Origin: Rhodobacter sp.
Lineage (GTDB): Bacteria; Pseudomonadota; Alphaproteobacteria; Rhodobacterales; Rhodobacteraceae
Assembly: GCA_016704435.1 (NCBI GenBank)
Contig: JADJAB010000017.1
Location: 21,001 to 85,000, forward strand
DNA length: 64,000 nucleotides
Reading direction: 5' to 3'
A program made the position numbers and the translations under genes. The notes under the pieces were generated by a model. It was not told the DNA's origin. It saw only the letters and a program-made list of their open reading frames with translations, and made no database searches. Positions 17,666-25,024 of this stretch are shown here, in pieces (the first letter of the stretch is position 1; each line of letters begins with the position of its first letter).

Positions 17666-17971
17666 ATGAAACGGCTTGTTCTTCTGGGCGGCCTTCTGGG
17701 CGGCCTTGCGGGCAGTCTGGCACTGGCGGCCTGCGTGGCCGAAGGCCCCGGCCCCGGCCCGGTGCCGCCCGGCGCCCCCGAAGGGGCTTGCGGCGCGCCC
17801 GGCCTGCAGGGCCTGGTCGGGCAGAACCGCAAGGTTCTGAACACGATGAAATTCGGCCAGCCGGTCCGGATCATCGAACCCGACACGGCGGTGACGATGG
17901 ACTATATCGCCGAGCGGCTGAACATCGAGCTGGACGAGGCCGGCACCATCACCCGCGTCAGCTGCGGATGA
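17666..17971 (+). CDS. Peptidase inhibitor I78 family lipoprotein, copy 2
   Basis: A 101-residue exported protein. MKRLVLLGGLLGGLAGSLAL ends in the lipobox LAAC. The I78 domain contains GAPGLQGLVGQNRKVLNTM, QPVRIIEPDTAVTMDYIAER and LNIELDEAGTITRVSCG, a more canonical version than copy 1 because it keeps TMDY and the RLNI strand. A good ribosome binding site (gagaaagacag) precedes the ATG. It follows copy 1 on the same strand and ends just before a strong bidirectional terminator. Both presumably protect the cell envelope from proteases, own or foreign. Confidence 0.83.
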   Translation: MKRLVLLGGLLGGLAGSLALAACVAEGPGPGPVPPGAPEGACGAPGLQGLVGQNRKVLNTMKFGQPVRIIEPDTAVTMDYIAERLNIELDEAGTITRVSCG

Positions 17972-17976
17972 AGGAA

Positions 17977-18004
17977 GGCCCCCCGGTTGACGGACCGGGG
18001 GGCC
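17977..18004. terminator. Bidirectional terminator between the I78 gene and the cytochrome gene
   Basis: GGCCCCCCGG at 17977-17986 and CCGGGGGGCC at 17995-18004 form a perfect 10-base stem with an 8-base loop. It lies between two convergent genes. There is no long T-tract on either side, so it may act by RNA stability or with Rho as well. Confidence 0.75.
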
Positions 18005-18026
18005 TGATCCGTCGCGGTGACGGCGC

Positions 18027-18470
18027 TTATTGCTTCGTCACGCGATAGGTGGTGTGGCAGTCCTTGCAGACACCGCCGATGCTGCCCAGCGAGGCTCCGA
18101 TCGCCTCGACCGAGGACACGTCGGCAGCACTGACGGCGGCGGGCAATGCTTCGGATTTCTTCACGAAATCATCCCACGAGGTCCAGATTTCCGGCTTGGC
18201 TTCCGATGTCGCATCTTCGCCGCCCTGGGTTTCGAATGCGGTGGGGATGGTGCCCGAAGCGGTGACGATTGCGGCTTTCGCGGCCTCGGCAGCGGCGGCG
18301 TCATAGGCGGCCTCGCCCTTGGCCATGGCACCAAGAATGCCCATGTTCTTGCCGATTTCCTTCATCACCGCCTCGCGCTGCATGGCGGCGGGGTCGGTGG
18401 CGGCGCCTTCGGCAAAGGCGGCGCCGGCGGCAAGCATGGCCCCGAGGACCGCAATCTTTATCAGCTTCAT
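18027..18470 (-). CDS. Cytochrome c', c-556 type (CytC' family)
   Basis: A 147-residue periplasmic cytochrome. The signal peptide is MKLIKIAVLGAMLAAGAAFA. The mature part is a four-helix bundle starting AAMQREAVMKEIGKNMGILG, and the haem-binding motif CKDCH sits near the C-terminus (GVCKDCHTTYRVTKQ), as usual for this family. Such proteins bind NO or carry electrons. A Met in the first helix could be a sixth ligand, as in c-556 types. The ATG at 18470 follows an AGGAGC ribosome binding site. It diverges from imuB, sharing the intergenic region that holds the LexA box. Confidence 0.9.
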   Translation of the reverse strand: MKLIKIAVLGAMLAAGAAFAEGAATDPAAMQREAVMKEIGKNMGILGAMAKGEAAYDAAAAEAAKAAIVTASGTIPTAFETQGGEDATSEAKPEIWTSWDDFVKKSEALPAAVSAADVSSVEAIGASLGSIGGVCKDCHTTYRVTKQ

Positions 18471-18621
18471 GTTCTGGCTCCTGGCTGGATTCTGGTTCCC
18501 CACTATAGATGCGGCGGATTGTCGCAAAAGTGACCTTGTCACGCGCCGGCCCCATCTCACGCGATTGTCATTGCGGCTGTCATTGCGGCGGCGGGGGCCG
18601 GCGATCGCGCTTGCAGTGCGT

Positions 18622-18636
18622 GAACATATAGTGAAC
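18622..18636. promoter_or_regulatory. LexA (SOS) box upstream of imuB
   Basis: GAAC at 18622-18625 and GAAC at 18633-18636 are separated by exactly seven bases (ATATAGT). The reverse strand reads GTTC-N7-GTTC, the LexA site of alphaproteobacteria. It lies ten bases before the imuB start codon, so bound LexA would block transcription of imuB and probably dnaE2 until DNA damage occurs. Confidence 0.85.
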
Positions 18637-18645
18637 ATTTACCCC

Positions 18646-20301
18646 ATGAGTCGCCGAATCCTCTCGCTCTGGTTCCCGCGCCTGTCCGCGGAACGCGTGC
18701 TGCGCGCGCGGCGCGACGTGCTGCCGCTGCCCTTTGCGGTGGTGGGCGACCGCGGTGGCGCGCAGGTGCTGATCTCGCTGAACCCCCTGGCCGAGGCCGC
18801 GGGGCTGCGGCTGGACCAGCCGCTCAGTGATGCGACCGCGATGTGCCCCGCCCTCCTGACCCGCGCCGAAAGCCCGGCCGAGGATGCGGCCTTCCTGACG
18901 GCGCTGCGGCGTTGGGCGGGCAAGTTCAGCCCTTGGGTGGCCGAAGAACCGCCGGCGGCACTGCTGGTCGACCTGACCGGCTGCGCACATCTGTTCGGCG
19001 GCGAGGCCGCGCTGCTGGCGCAGGTGGAGGAGGATTGCGCCGGGCTGATGCTGACAGTCCGGGCGGGCATCGCCGATACGGCGGGCGGGGCCTGGGCGCT
19101 GGCGCGGTTCGCGGGCCAGGTGGCGGGGCCCGTCCGCAACGGCGACGCGGTGGATCAGGAGGCGCGGGCGACACGGGCGCGCGCGGTGAAGCGGCGGGGG
19201 TGGGAACGTGGCGGCACGGCACCCGGCCTGCCGGGGGTGACGCTGCCGCAGGGCGTGATCGCCGCCCCGGGCCGGCTGCGCGAGGTGCTGGCGCCCTTGC
19301 CGCTGGCGGCGCTGCGGCTGGAACCGGCCGAGGTGGAGAGCCTGGCCAGGCTGGGGTTGCGGCGGGTGCAGGACATTGCCGTGCTGCCCCGCGCGGCGCT
19401 GGCCCGGCGCTTTGGCGCGCCGGTGCTGCGGCGGCTGGATCAGGCGCTGGGGCTGGAGCCGGAACCGATCAGCCCGGCCCGCGCACCCTTGCATTTCGCG
19501 GTGCGGATGACCCTGCCCGAGCCGATCGGCCTGCGGTCCGACATCGAGGCGGGGATCGACCGGCTGCTGCCGGTGCTGTGCGGCCGGCTGCGCGCCAGGG
19601 GGCATGGTGCACGGCGGCTGCGGCTGCAGGCCTTTCGCGCCGATGGCGGGGTGGCGGTGGCCGAGGTGACGCTGGCCCAGGCTTCCGACGCGCCCGACCG
19701 CATCCGCCCGCTGCTGGCGCTGAAGCTGGACGGGCTGGAGGCGGGTTTCGGCATCGACTGCCTGCGGCTGATGGCGGTGGAGACCGAGCCGGTCCATGCC
19801 GTGCAGCACCGCGGTCCTGTCGATGCGGCGGCGGCGGCCTCGGCCCGGCAGGGCGGCGACACCGGGCTGGTGGATCTGATCGGGCGGCTGGGCACGCGGC
19901 TGGGCACCGATCAGGTGACGCGGCTCCATCCGGCCGAAAGCCACCTGCCGGACCGGGCCTCGCAGATCCTGGCGGCGGCCTGGTCCGCCCCGCATGACGG
20001 GCCCTGGCCCGGCCCGCCCGGCCCCCGCCCGCTGGTGCTGTTCCACCCCGAGCCGGTGACGGCGCCGGAAGACCCCACGCCCCCCGCCCGCTTCGGCTGG
20101 CGCCGGCAAGAAATGCAGACGCGGGTGGCGGTGGGGCCGGAGCGGATCCTGCCGGAATGGTGGTTCGACCACGCCGACTGGCGGTCTGGCCCGCGCGACT
20201 ACTGGCGGGTCGAGGCGCAGCAAGGCCAGCGGCTGTGGCTGTTCTACGCCCATGGCGGCGCGATCTCGGGGGGCTGGTTCTGCCATGGCCGTTTCGTCTG
20301 A
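18646..20301 (+). CDS. imuB: ImuB, catalytically inactive Y-family polymerase of the SOS mutasome
   Basis: A 551-residue protein beginning MSRRILSLWFPRLSAERVLR, typical of ImuB. VLISLNPLAEAAGL, LLVDLTGCAHLFGGEAALL and TVRAGIADTAGGAWALARF follow the Y-family palm and fingers layout. Catalytic acidic residues are largely lost, as in the family. ImuB bridges DnaE2 to the beta clamp during damage-induced mutagenesis. The ATG at 18646 is chosen because it begins the family N-terminus just after the LexA box. An imuA gene normally precedes imuB, but none is present here: the upstream gene is a cytochrome on the opposite strand. Confidence 0.92.
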   Translation: MSRRILSLWFPRLSAERVLRARRDVLPLPFAVVGDRGGAQVLISLNPLAEAAGLRLDQPLSDATAMCPALLTRAESPAEDAAFLTALRRWAGKFSPWVAEEPPAALLVDLTGCAHLFGGEAALLAQVEEDCAGLMLTVRAGIADTAGGAWALARFAGQVAGPVRNGDAVDQEARATRARAVKRRGWERGGTAPGLPGVTLPQGVIAAPGRLREVLAPLPLAALRLEPAEVESLARLGLRRVQDIAVLPRAALARRFGAPVLRRLDQALGLEPEPISPARAPLHFAVRMTLPEPIGLRSDIEAGIDRLLPVLCGRLRARGHGARRLRLQAFRADGGVAVAEVTLAQASDAPDRIRPLLALKLDGLEAGFGIDCLRLMAVETEPVHAVQHRGPVDAAAAASARQGGDTGLVDLIGRLGTRLGTDQVTRLHPAESHLPDRASQILAAAWSAPHDGPWPGPPGPRPLVLFHPEPVTAPEDPTPPARFGWRRQEMQTRVAVGPERILPEWWFDHADWRSGPRDYWRVEAQQGQRLWLFYAHGGAISGGWFCHGRFV

Positions 20302-20708
20302 TCGCCGCATTCTTTCCGGCGGTTTTCCAGCGGCGCGCCCGCGCGTGACCGCGCAGCCGCACGTCTTTTCTGTCGCCTGCACGGGGCTTGCGCCCGCGCA
20401 GGCATCTGGCGTCCTCACGACACTTGGACGGCGCGCCAGAGGCAGGGTCGGCTGCCTCCGGCGGGAGTATTTCTCAAAGAGCAAGCCTGTAAGGCATTTC
20501 TTAACCATGGCCGGGTCAAGCTGGCCTTGCGGCACAGGGAGGAGTCCCGATGGCCGTAAAGAGCAAGCCGCCCCGGCCGCGTGGGCTTTACCCCCTGCGC
20601 ACTGGACCGGTGCCGTCGGTCGGGGCGCATCTTCCGGTCTTGCTCTTTTCGAAATACTCCCCCCGGAGGGGCCGCAATCGCCGCATGGTCCACGCCAGAG
20701 GTAGGACG
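20302..20708. other. Intergenic region between imuB and dnaE2 with an inverted-repeat element
   Basis: This 407-base stretch has no convincing gene. It contains the long inverted repeat described separately (20463-20661). In-frame with dnaE2 there is an upstream ATG at 20550 with a strong GGAGG site, but the resulting 53-residue extension reads through the repeat (LLFSKYSPRRG) and lacks similarity to DnaE2. Confidence 0.6.
20463..20661. repeat. Inverted pair of 'GGAGTATTT' intergenic elements between imuB and dnaE2
   Basis: The left arm (20463-20485) reads GGGAGTATTTC, then TC, then AAAGAGCAAG. The right arm (20639-20661) is its reverse complement except for two central bases, 21 of 23 matching. 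About 153 bases separate the arms. The right arm is flanked by CCCCGGAGGGG. The same arm sequence recurs at 23635-23657 downstream of dnaE2, and variants occur at 27350-27415 and 36331-36355, always between genes. Confidence 0.75.
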
Positions 20709-23525
20709 ATGGCCTTCGTCGAGCTTTCCGCACTGTCGAACTTCACCTTTCTCACCGGGGCCTCGCACCCCGAGGAGATGATCGCCGCCGCCGCCGGACA
20801 GGGGATGTCGGCGCTGGCAGTGGCCGATGTGAACTCGGTCGCCGGGATCGTGCGCGCCCATACCCGCGCGGCCGAGATCGCCCGTGACGGTGGCCCGCAG
20901 GTGCGGCTGATCCCGTCGGCCCGCATCACCACACGAGACGGCTTCATCGCCACCCTTCTGCCCGCGGATCGCGCCGCCTGGGGCCGGCTTTGCCGCCTTC
21001 TGACCCTTGGTCGCACCCGCGCGCCGAAGGGGCACTGCGACATCGGGTTTGACGACCTTCTCGCCTGGTCCGAAGGGATGGAAGCCTTGATCCACCCGCC
21101 GCCACCCCAGGAACCACGGCAGCCGGGCGGCGCGGGAGGGTGGAAGACCCAGGCGCAGCGGTTGACGCGCCGCCTTGGGGAAAGGGCCCACCTTCTCATT
21201 GCCCCGCGCTACGATGGCCAGGACGGCGCGCGCATCGCCCGCCTGCACCGGCTGGCCGATGGCCTTGGCCTCACCCCCGTCGCATCGGCCCTGCCGGTCA
21301 TGCACGCAGCCCGCCGCCGCCGCCTGGCCGATGTGCTGACCGCCATCCGCCTCGGCTGCCGTGTCGAAGACCTCGGCCATCGCGCGCTGACCAATGGCGA
21401 ATGCCGCTTCCGCAGCGAAGCCACCATGCTGCGCCTGTTCCAGGGCCATGAGGCCAGCGTCCATCGCAGCGCGGAGATCGCCGCACGGCTGACCTTCTCG
21501 CTGGATGAGTTGCGCTACGAATACCCGTCCGAGATCACCGGCAGCGAGACCGCCGCCGGCCGCCTTGCCCGTCTCGCCAGAGCCGGGCTGCAGTGGCGCT
21601 ACCCCAAGGGTGCAGCGCAAAAGGTTCAGGCCCAGATGGACCACGAACTGACGCTGATCGGCAAGCTGGGGTATGAGCCCTATTTCCTGACCGTCCACGA
21701 CATCGTCGCCTTCGCCCGTGCCAAGGGCATCCTCTGCCAGGGCCGCGGCTCGGCCGCCAATTCGGTGGTCTGCTATGCGCTGGGCGTCACCTCCGTCAGC
21801 CCCGAAATCGGCACCATGGTGTTCGAGCGTTTCGTGTCGGAAGCCCGCAACGAGCCGCCCGACATCGACGTCGATTTCGAACATGAACGCCGCGAAGAGG
21901 TGATCCAGCACATCTACGCGAAATACGGCCGCCACCGCGCGGGCCTTTGCGCCACCGTCATCCATTATCGCGGCAAGCGCGCGGTGCGGGAGGTGGGAGG
22001 CGCCATGGGGCTGACGGGGGACACGCTCTCGGCACTCTCCAGCCAGATCTGGGGTTTCGGCCGGGCCGATATCACCGAGGCCCGCCTGCGCGAGATCGGG
22101 CTGGACCCGACCGACCGCCGGTTGCGCCAGACCATGGCCCTGATCGAAGAGATCCAGGGCTTCCCCCGGCACCTGAGCCAACACGTCGGCGGCTTCATCA
22201 TCACCGAAGGCCGGCTGGACGAACTGGTCCCGGTGGAAAACGCAACGATGGAGGACCGCACCGTCATTCCCTGGGACAAGGACGATATCGACAGCCTGAA
22301 GATCCTCAAGATCGACATCCTGGCGCTGGGGATGCTGTCGTGCATCCGCAAGGCCTTTGCGCTGGTGGAAAAGCACCACCAGCAGCGGCTGACGCTGGCC
22401 ACCTTGCCGCCGGAAGATGCCGCGACCTATGACATGCTGTGTCAGGCGGACTCCTTGGGAGTCTTTCAGGTGGAAAGCCGGGCGCAGATGAACTTCCTGC
22501 CCCGGATGCGGCCGCGATCCTTCTACGATCTGGTCATCCAGGTGGCGATCATCCGGCCCGGACCGATTCAGGGCGATATGGTGCATCCGTTCCTGCGGCG
22601 GCGGAACGGGCAAGAGGTTGTCGCTTTCCCCTCCGACGCGCTCGGCGCCGTCCTGGGCAAGACGCTGGGGGTGCCGTTGTTTCAAGAGCAGGCGATGCAG
22701 ATCGCCATCGTCGGGGCGGGGTTCAGCCCCGAGGAATCCGACCGGCTGCGGCGGTCCTTGGCGACATTCAAGAAGCATGGGTCGGTCAGCGAGTTTCATG
22801 ACCGCTTCATCGGGGGGATGCAGGCCAACGGCTATGACGAAGACTTCGCCCGCCGCTGCTTTGCCCAGATCGAAGGCTTCGGCAGTTACGGTTTTCCCGA
22901 AAGCCATGCGGCCAGCTTCGCGCTCCTGGTCTATGCCTCGGCCTGGCTGAAACGTCATCATCCCGGCATCTTCGCCTGTGCTTTGCTGAACGCGCAACCG
23001 ATGGGCTTCTACGCCCCGGCCCAGATCGTGCGGGATGCGCGCGAGCATGGGGTGGTGGTGCTGCCACCGTCGATCAACGCCAGCCAGTGGGACAATGCGA
23101 TAGAGGAACGCGACGAGGGCCTGTGCCTGCGCCTGGGCTTTCGCCAGATCAAGGGCATCGCCGAGCAAGAGGCCGACTGGATCACTGCCGCCCGCGGCAA
23201 CGGCTATCGCGCGGTCGAGGATGTCTGGCGCCGCGCGGGCGTGCCCTCGGCCACCGTCACCCGGCTGGCCGAGGCCGATTGCTTTGCGTCCTTGGGTATC
23301 GACCGGCGCACGGCTCTCTGGGCCGCCCGCGCGCTGGCCCCGGCCCCTCCGCTACCGCTGTTTGCCGGCGACATGGATGGCGAGGGGATCGTGGAGCCGG
23401 CGGTAACGTTCCGCGCGATGACCGAAGGGGAGGAGGTGGTGGAGGATTACATTTCGATGCGGCTGACGCTGAAGTCTCACCCGCTGGCACTTCTGCGCCC
23501 CTGGCTGACCCCTGCAGCGGCCTAG
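20709..23525 (+). CDS. dnaE2: Error-prone DNA polymerase DnaE2 (ImuC), short at the C-terminus
   Basis: DnaE2 is the polymerase of the ImuB-DnaE2 mutasome and makes damage-tolerant, mutagenic DNA synthesis. The N-terminal PHP domain starts FVELSALSNFTFLTGASHPE. The polymerase core has GRGSAANSVVCYALGVT and the catalytic PDIDVDFEHERREEVIQH, and HLSQHVGGFIIT and FGSYGFPESHAASFALLVYA also match. The 938-residue protein ends at LKSHPLALLRPWLTPAAA. Family members I recall continue for about 100 residues with an OB-fold, which is absent in all frames of the next 100 bases. A GAGG site precedes the ATG at 20709. LexA control would come from the imuB promoter. Confidence 0.9.
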   Translation: MAFVELSALSNFTFLTGASHPEEMIAAAAGQGMSALAVADVNSVAGIVRAHTRAAEIARDGGPQVRLIPSARITTRDGFIATLLPADRAAWGRLCRLLTLGRTRAPKGHCDIGFDDLLAWSEGMEALIHPPPPQEPRQPGGAGGWKTQAQRLTRRLGERAHLLIAPRYDGQDGARIARLHRLADGLGLTPVASALPVMHAARRRRLADVLTAIRLGCRVEDLGHRALTNGECRFRSEATMLRLFQGHEASVHRSAEIAARLTFSLDELRYEYPSEITGSETAAGRLARLARAGLQWRYPKGAAQKVQAQMDHELTLIGKLGYEPYFLTVHDIVAFARAKGILCQGRGSAANSVVCYALGVTSVSPEIGTMVFERFVSEARNEPPDIDVDFEHERREEVIQHIYAKYGRHRAGLCATVIHYRGKRAVREVGGAMGLTGDTLSALSSQIWGFGRADITEARLREIGLDPTDRRLRQTMALIEEIQGFPRHLSQHVGGFIITEGRLDELVPVENATMEDRTVIPWDKDDIDSLKILKIDILALGMLSCIRKAFALVEKHHQQRLTLATLPPEDAATYDMLCQADSLGVFQVESRAQMNFLPRMRPRSFYDLVIQVAIIRPGPIQGDMVHPFLRRRNGQEVVAFPSDALGAVLGKTLGVPLFQEQAMQIAIVGAGFSPEESDRLRRSLATFKKHGSVSEFHDRFIGGMQANGYDEDFARRCFAQIEGFGSYGFPESHAASFALLVYASAWLKRHHPGIFACALLNAQPMGFYAPAQIVRDAREHGVVVLPPSINASQWDNAIEERDEGLCLRLGFRQIKGIAEQEADWITAARGNGYRAVEDVWRRAGVPSATVTRLAEADCFASLGIDRRTALWAARALAPAPPLPLFAGDMDGEGIVEPAVTFRAMTEGEEVVEDYISMRLTLKSHPLALLRPWLTPAAA

Positions 23526-23634
23526 GCAGAGGTGAAGCAATTGCGCGGCTGCCGCCGCAAGACCTGTTTCCTCGGCACCCGCACCGCGGGTCGTCCGGCG
23601 GCGCTGATGAGGGGCGCTGCCCCTCAAACTCCCC

Positions 23635-23702
23635 GGAGTATTTCGAAAAGAGCAAGGCAATCGAGCCTTGCCAAAAGGGTTTGCGCTTTTTCAAATACTC
23701 CC
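23635..23702. repeat. Hairpin-forming 'GGAGTATTT' element pair downstream of dnaE2
   Basis: GGAGTATTTCGAAAAGAGC starts at 23635, and a partly complementary arm GCTTTTTCAAATACTCC ends at 23701. The stem would include GGAGTATTT/AAATACTCC plus GAAAA/TTTTC with a loop of about 30 bases that contains a small internal stem (CAAGG and CCTTG). The left arm is nearly identical to the right arm at 20639-20661 on the other strand. It lies between the stop of dnaE2 and the stop of the convergent transglycosylase gene, so it may act as a terminator for both. Confidence 0.7.
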
Positions 23703-23798
23703 GCCGGAGGCCCCGGCAAAGAACGCGCGACACCGATGAGGATCTTCCATGGCAATGCCGCCGAGCGGGGGCGCAAGGCCCCCCGAGGCGGCTCCGCC

Positions 23799-25024
23799 CT
23801 ACCGCAGCGCCTCCAGAACATCGGGGCTGGGATAGCCATCCGGCACCAGCCCCCGGTCCTTCTGCCATGCCTTGACGGCGGCAATGGTCCTGGGGCCCAC
23901 GCGACCATCCACGCCGCCGGTATCCAACCCCTGCGCCACCAGAAGCGCCTGCAATTCCTTGCGTTCCTCCAGCGTCAGTGCCCGCCACTGGCGCGGCCAG
24001 CCCGCCGCGATCGGCGGGCCGCCTGCGATCCGGTCTCCCAGATGGCCAATGCCGATGACATAGGCGTCCGCGAGGTTGTACTTCTCGATTACCTGAAAGT
24101 TCGGAAAGATCAGAAAGGCCGGGCCGGTGTGGCCAGCGGGCAGAAGGATGCTGGCCTCGGGGCCGTCGGGCAGCGGGCCTCCGGCCATCGGCACCAGGCC
24201 CAGGCTGCGCCACGCGGCCACCGGCTTCTTCACCCGCTCGGTCGTCTGGTCGTAGTCGAAGCCCTCCGGCAGCCGCACCTCCAGCCCCCAGGGCTGCCCC
24301 TTCGTCCAGCCCCAATGCGCCAGGTAGTTCGCGGTCGAGGCCAGCGCATCGGCGGGATCGTCGCTCCAGATATCGCGCCGGCCATCGCCGTTGAAATCCA
24401 CCGCGAACTCGGCCCAGCTCGACGGCATGAACTGCGTGTGCCCCATCGCGCCGGCCCAGCTGCCCTGCAGCGCGCCCCGTTCCACATGGCCGTCCGACAG
24501 GATCTCCAGCGCCAGCACCAACTGGACCTCAAAGAACGCAGCGCGGCGCCCGTCATAGGCCAGCGTCGCCAGCGCGCTTAACGTATCGGTGTCGCCACGA
24601 TACGTCCCATAGGCGGATTCCAGGCCCCAGATCGCCACCACGACTTCGCGGTCCACGCCATACTGCGCCTCGATCCGCGCCAGAAGATCGGCATTCTTCG
24701 TCAGAGCCTTGGCGCCCAGCGCCACCCGGTCGTCGCTGACCGCGATATCCAGATAGTCCCAGATCGCCTTGGTGAATTCGCTTTGCTTGCGGTCCCGCTC
24801 CACCACCATGGGCAGATAGGAGGCCGTGCGCATCGCGCCATCATAGGTTGCCGCAGGCACCCCGCTTCCAGCGCCTTGATGCGAAATGCCGCCACCCAGT
24901 TGCGAAAGCCCGCTTCCGATCCGTCTTCCCGGCCCACGCCCATCACCATCCCCTCCGGGTCGTCGATCGTCTGCGCCGCCACAGGGGACGCAAGAAGCAT
25001 CAGCCAGAGCAGCAGCCGCTTCAT
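23799..25024 (-). CDS. Lytic murein transglycosylase, MltB type, with peptidoglycan-binding domain (frameshifted near residue 55)
   Basis: The protein cleaves peptidoglycan glycan strands in the periplasm. The start ATG at 25024 gives a signal peptide (MKRLLLWLMLLASPVAAQ) and continues through FRNWVAAFRIKALEAG. The rest, from VPAATYDGAMRTASYLP onwards, is in another frame. The catalytic Glu lies in IWGLESAYGTYRG, with AGAMGHTQFMPSSWAEFAVD downstream, and a PG_binding_1 domain covers the last 60 residues (ELQALLVAQG to PSPDVLEALR). The run of four C at 24860-24863 should probably be five. The start overlaps the rnr stop by four bases (ATGA). Confidence 0.88.

Noticed and set aside
20550..20708. 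Alternative dnaE2 start at 20550
   Set aside because: The extension is translated from an intergenic repeat and lacks similarity to DnaE2; kept only as a finding.
20415..23168. Very long open frame on the minus strand opposite dnaE2
   Set aside because: It mirrors codon bias of the real gene in GC-rich DNA, has no recognisable domain and no sensible start. The same applies to long frames opposite the MFS/mepA region, imuB, rnr and clpB.
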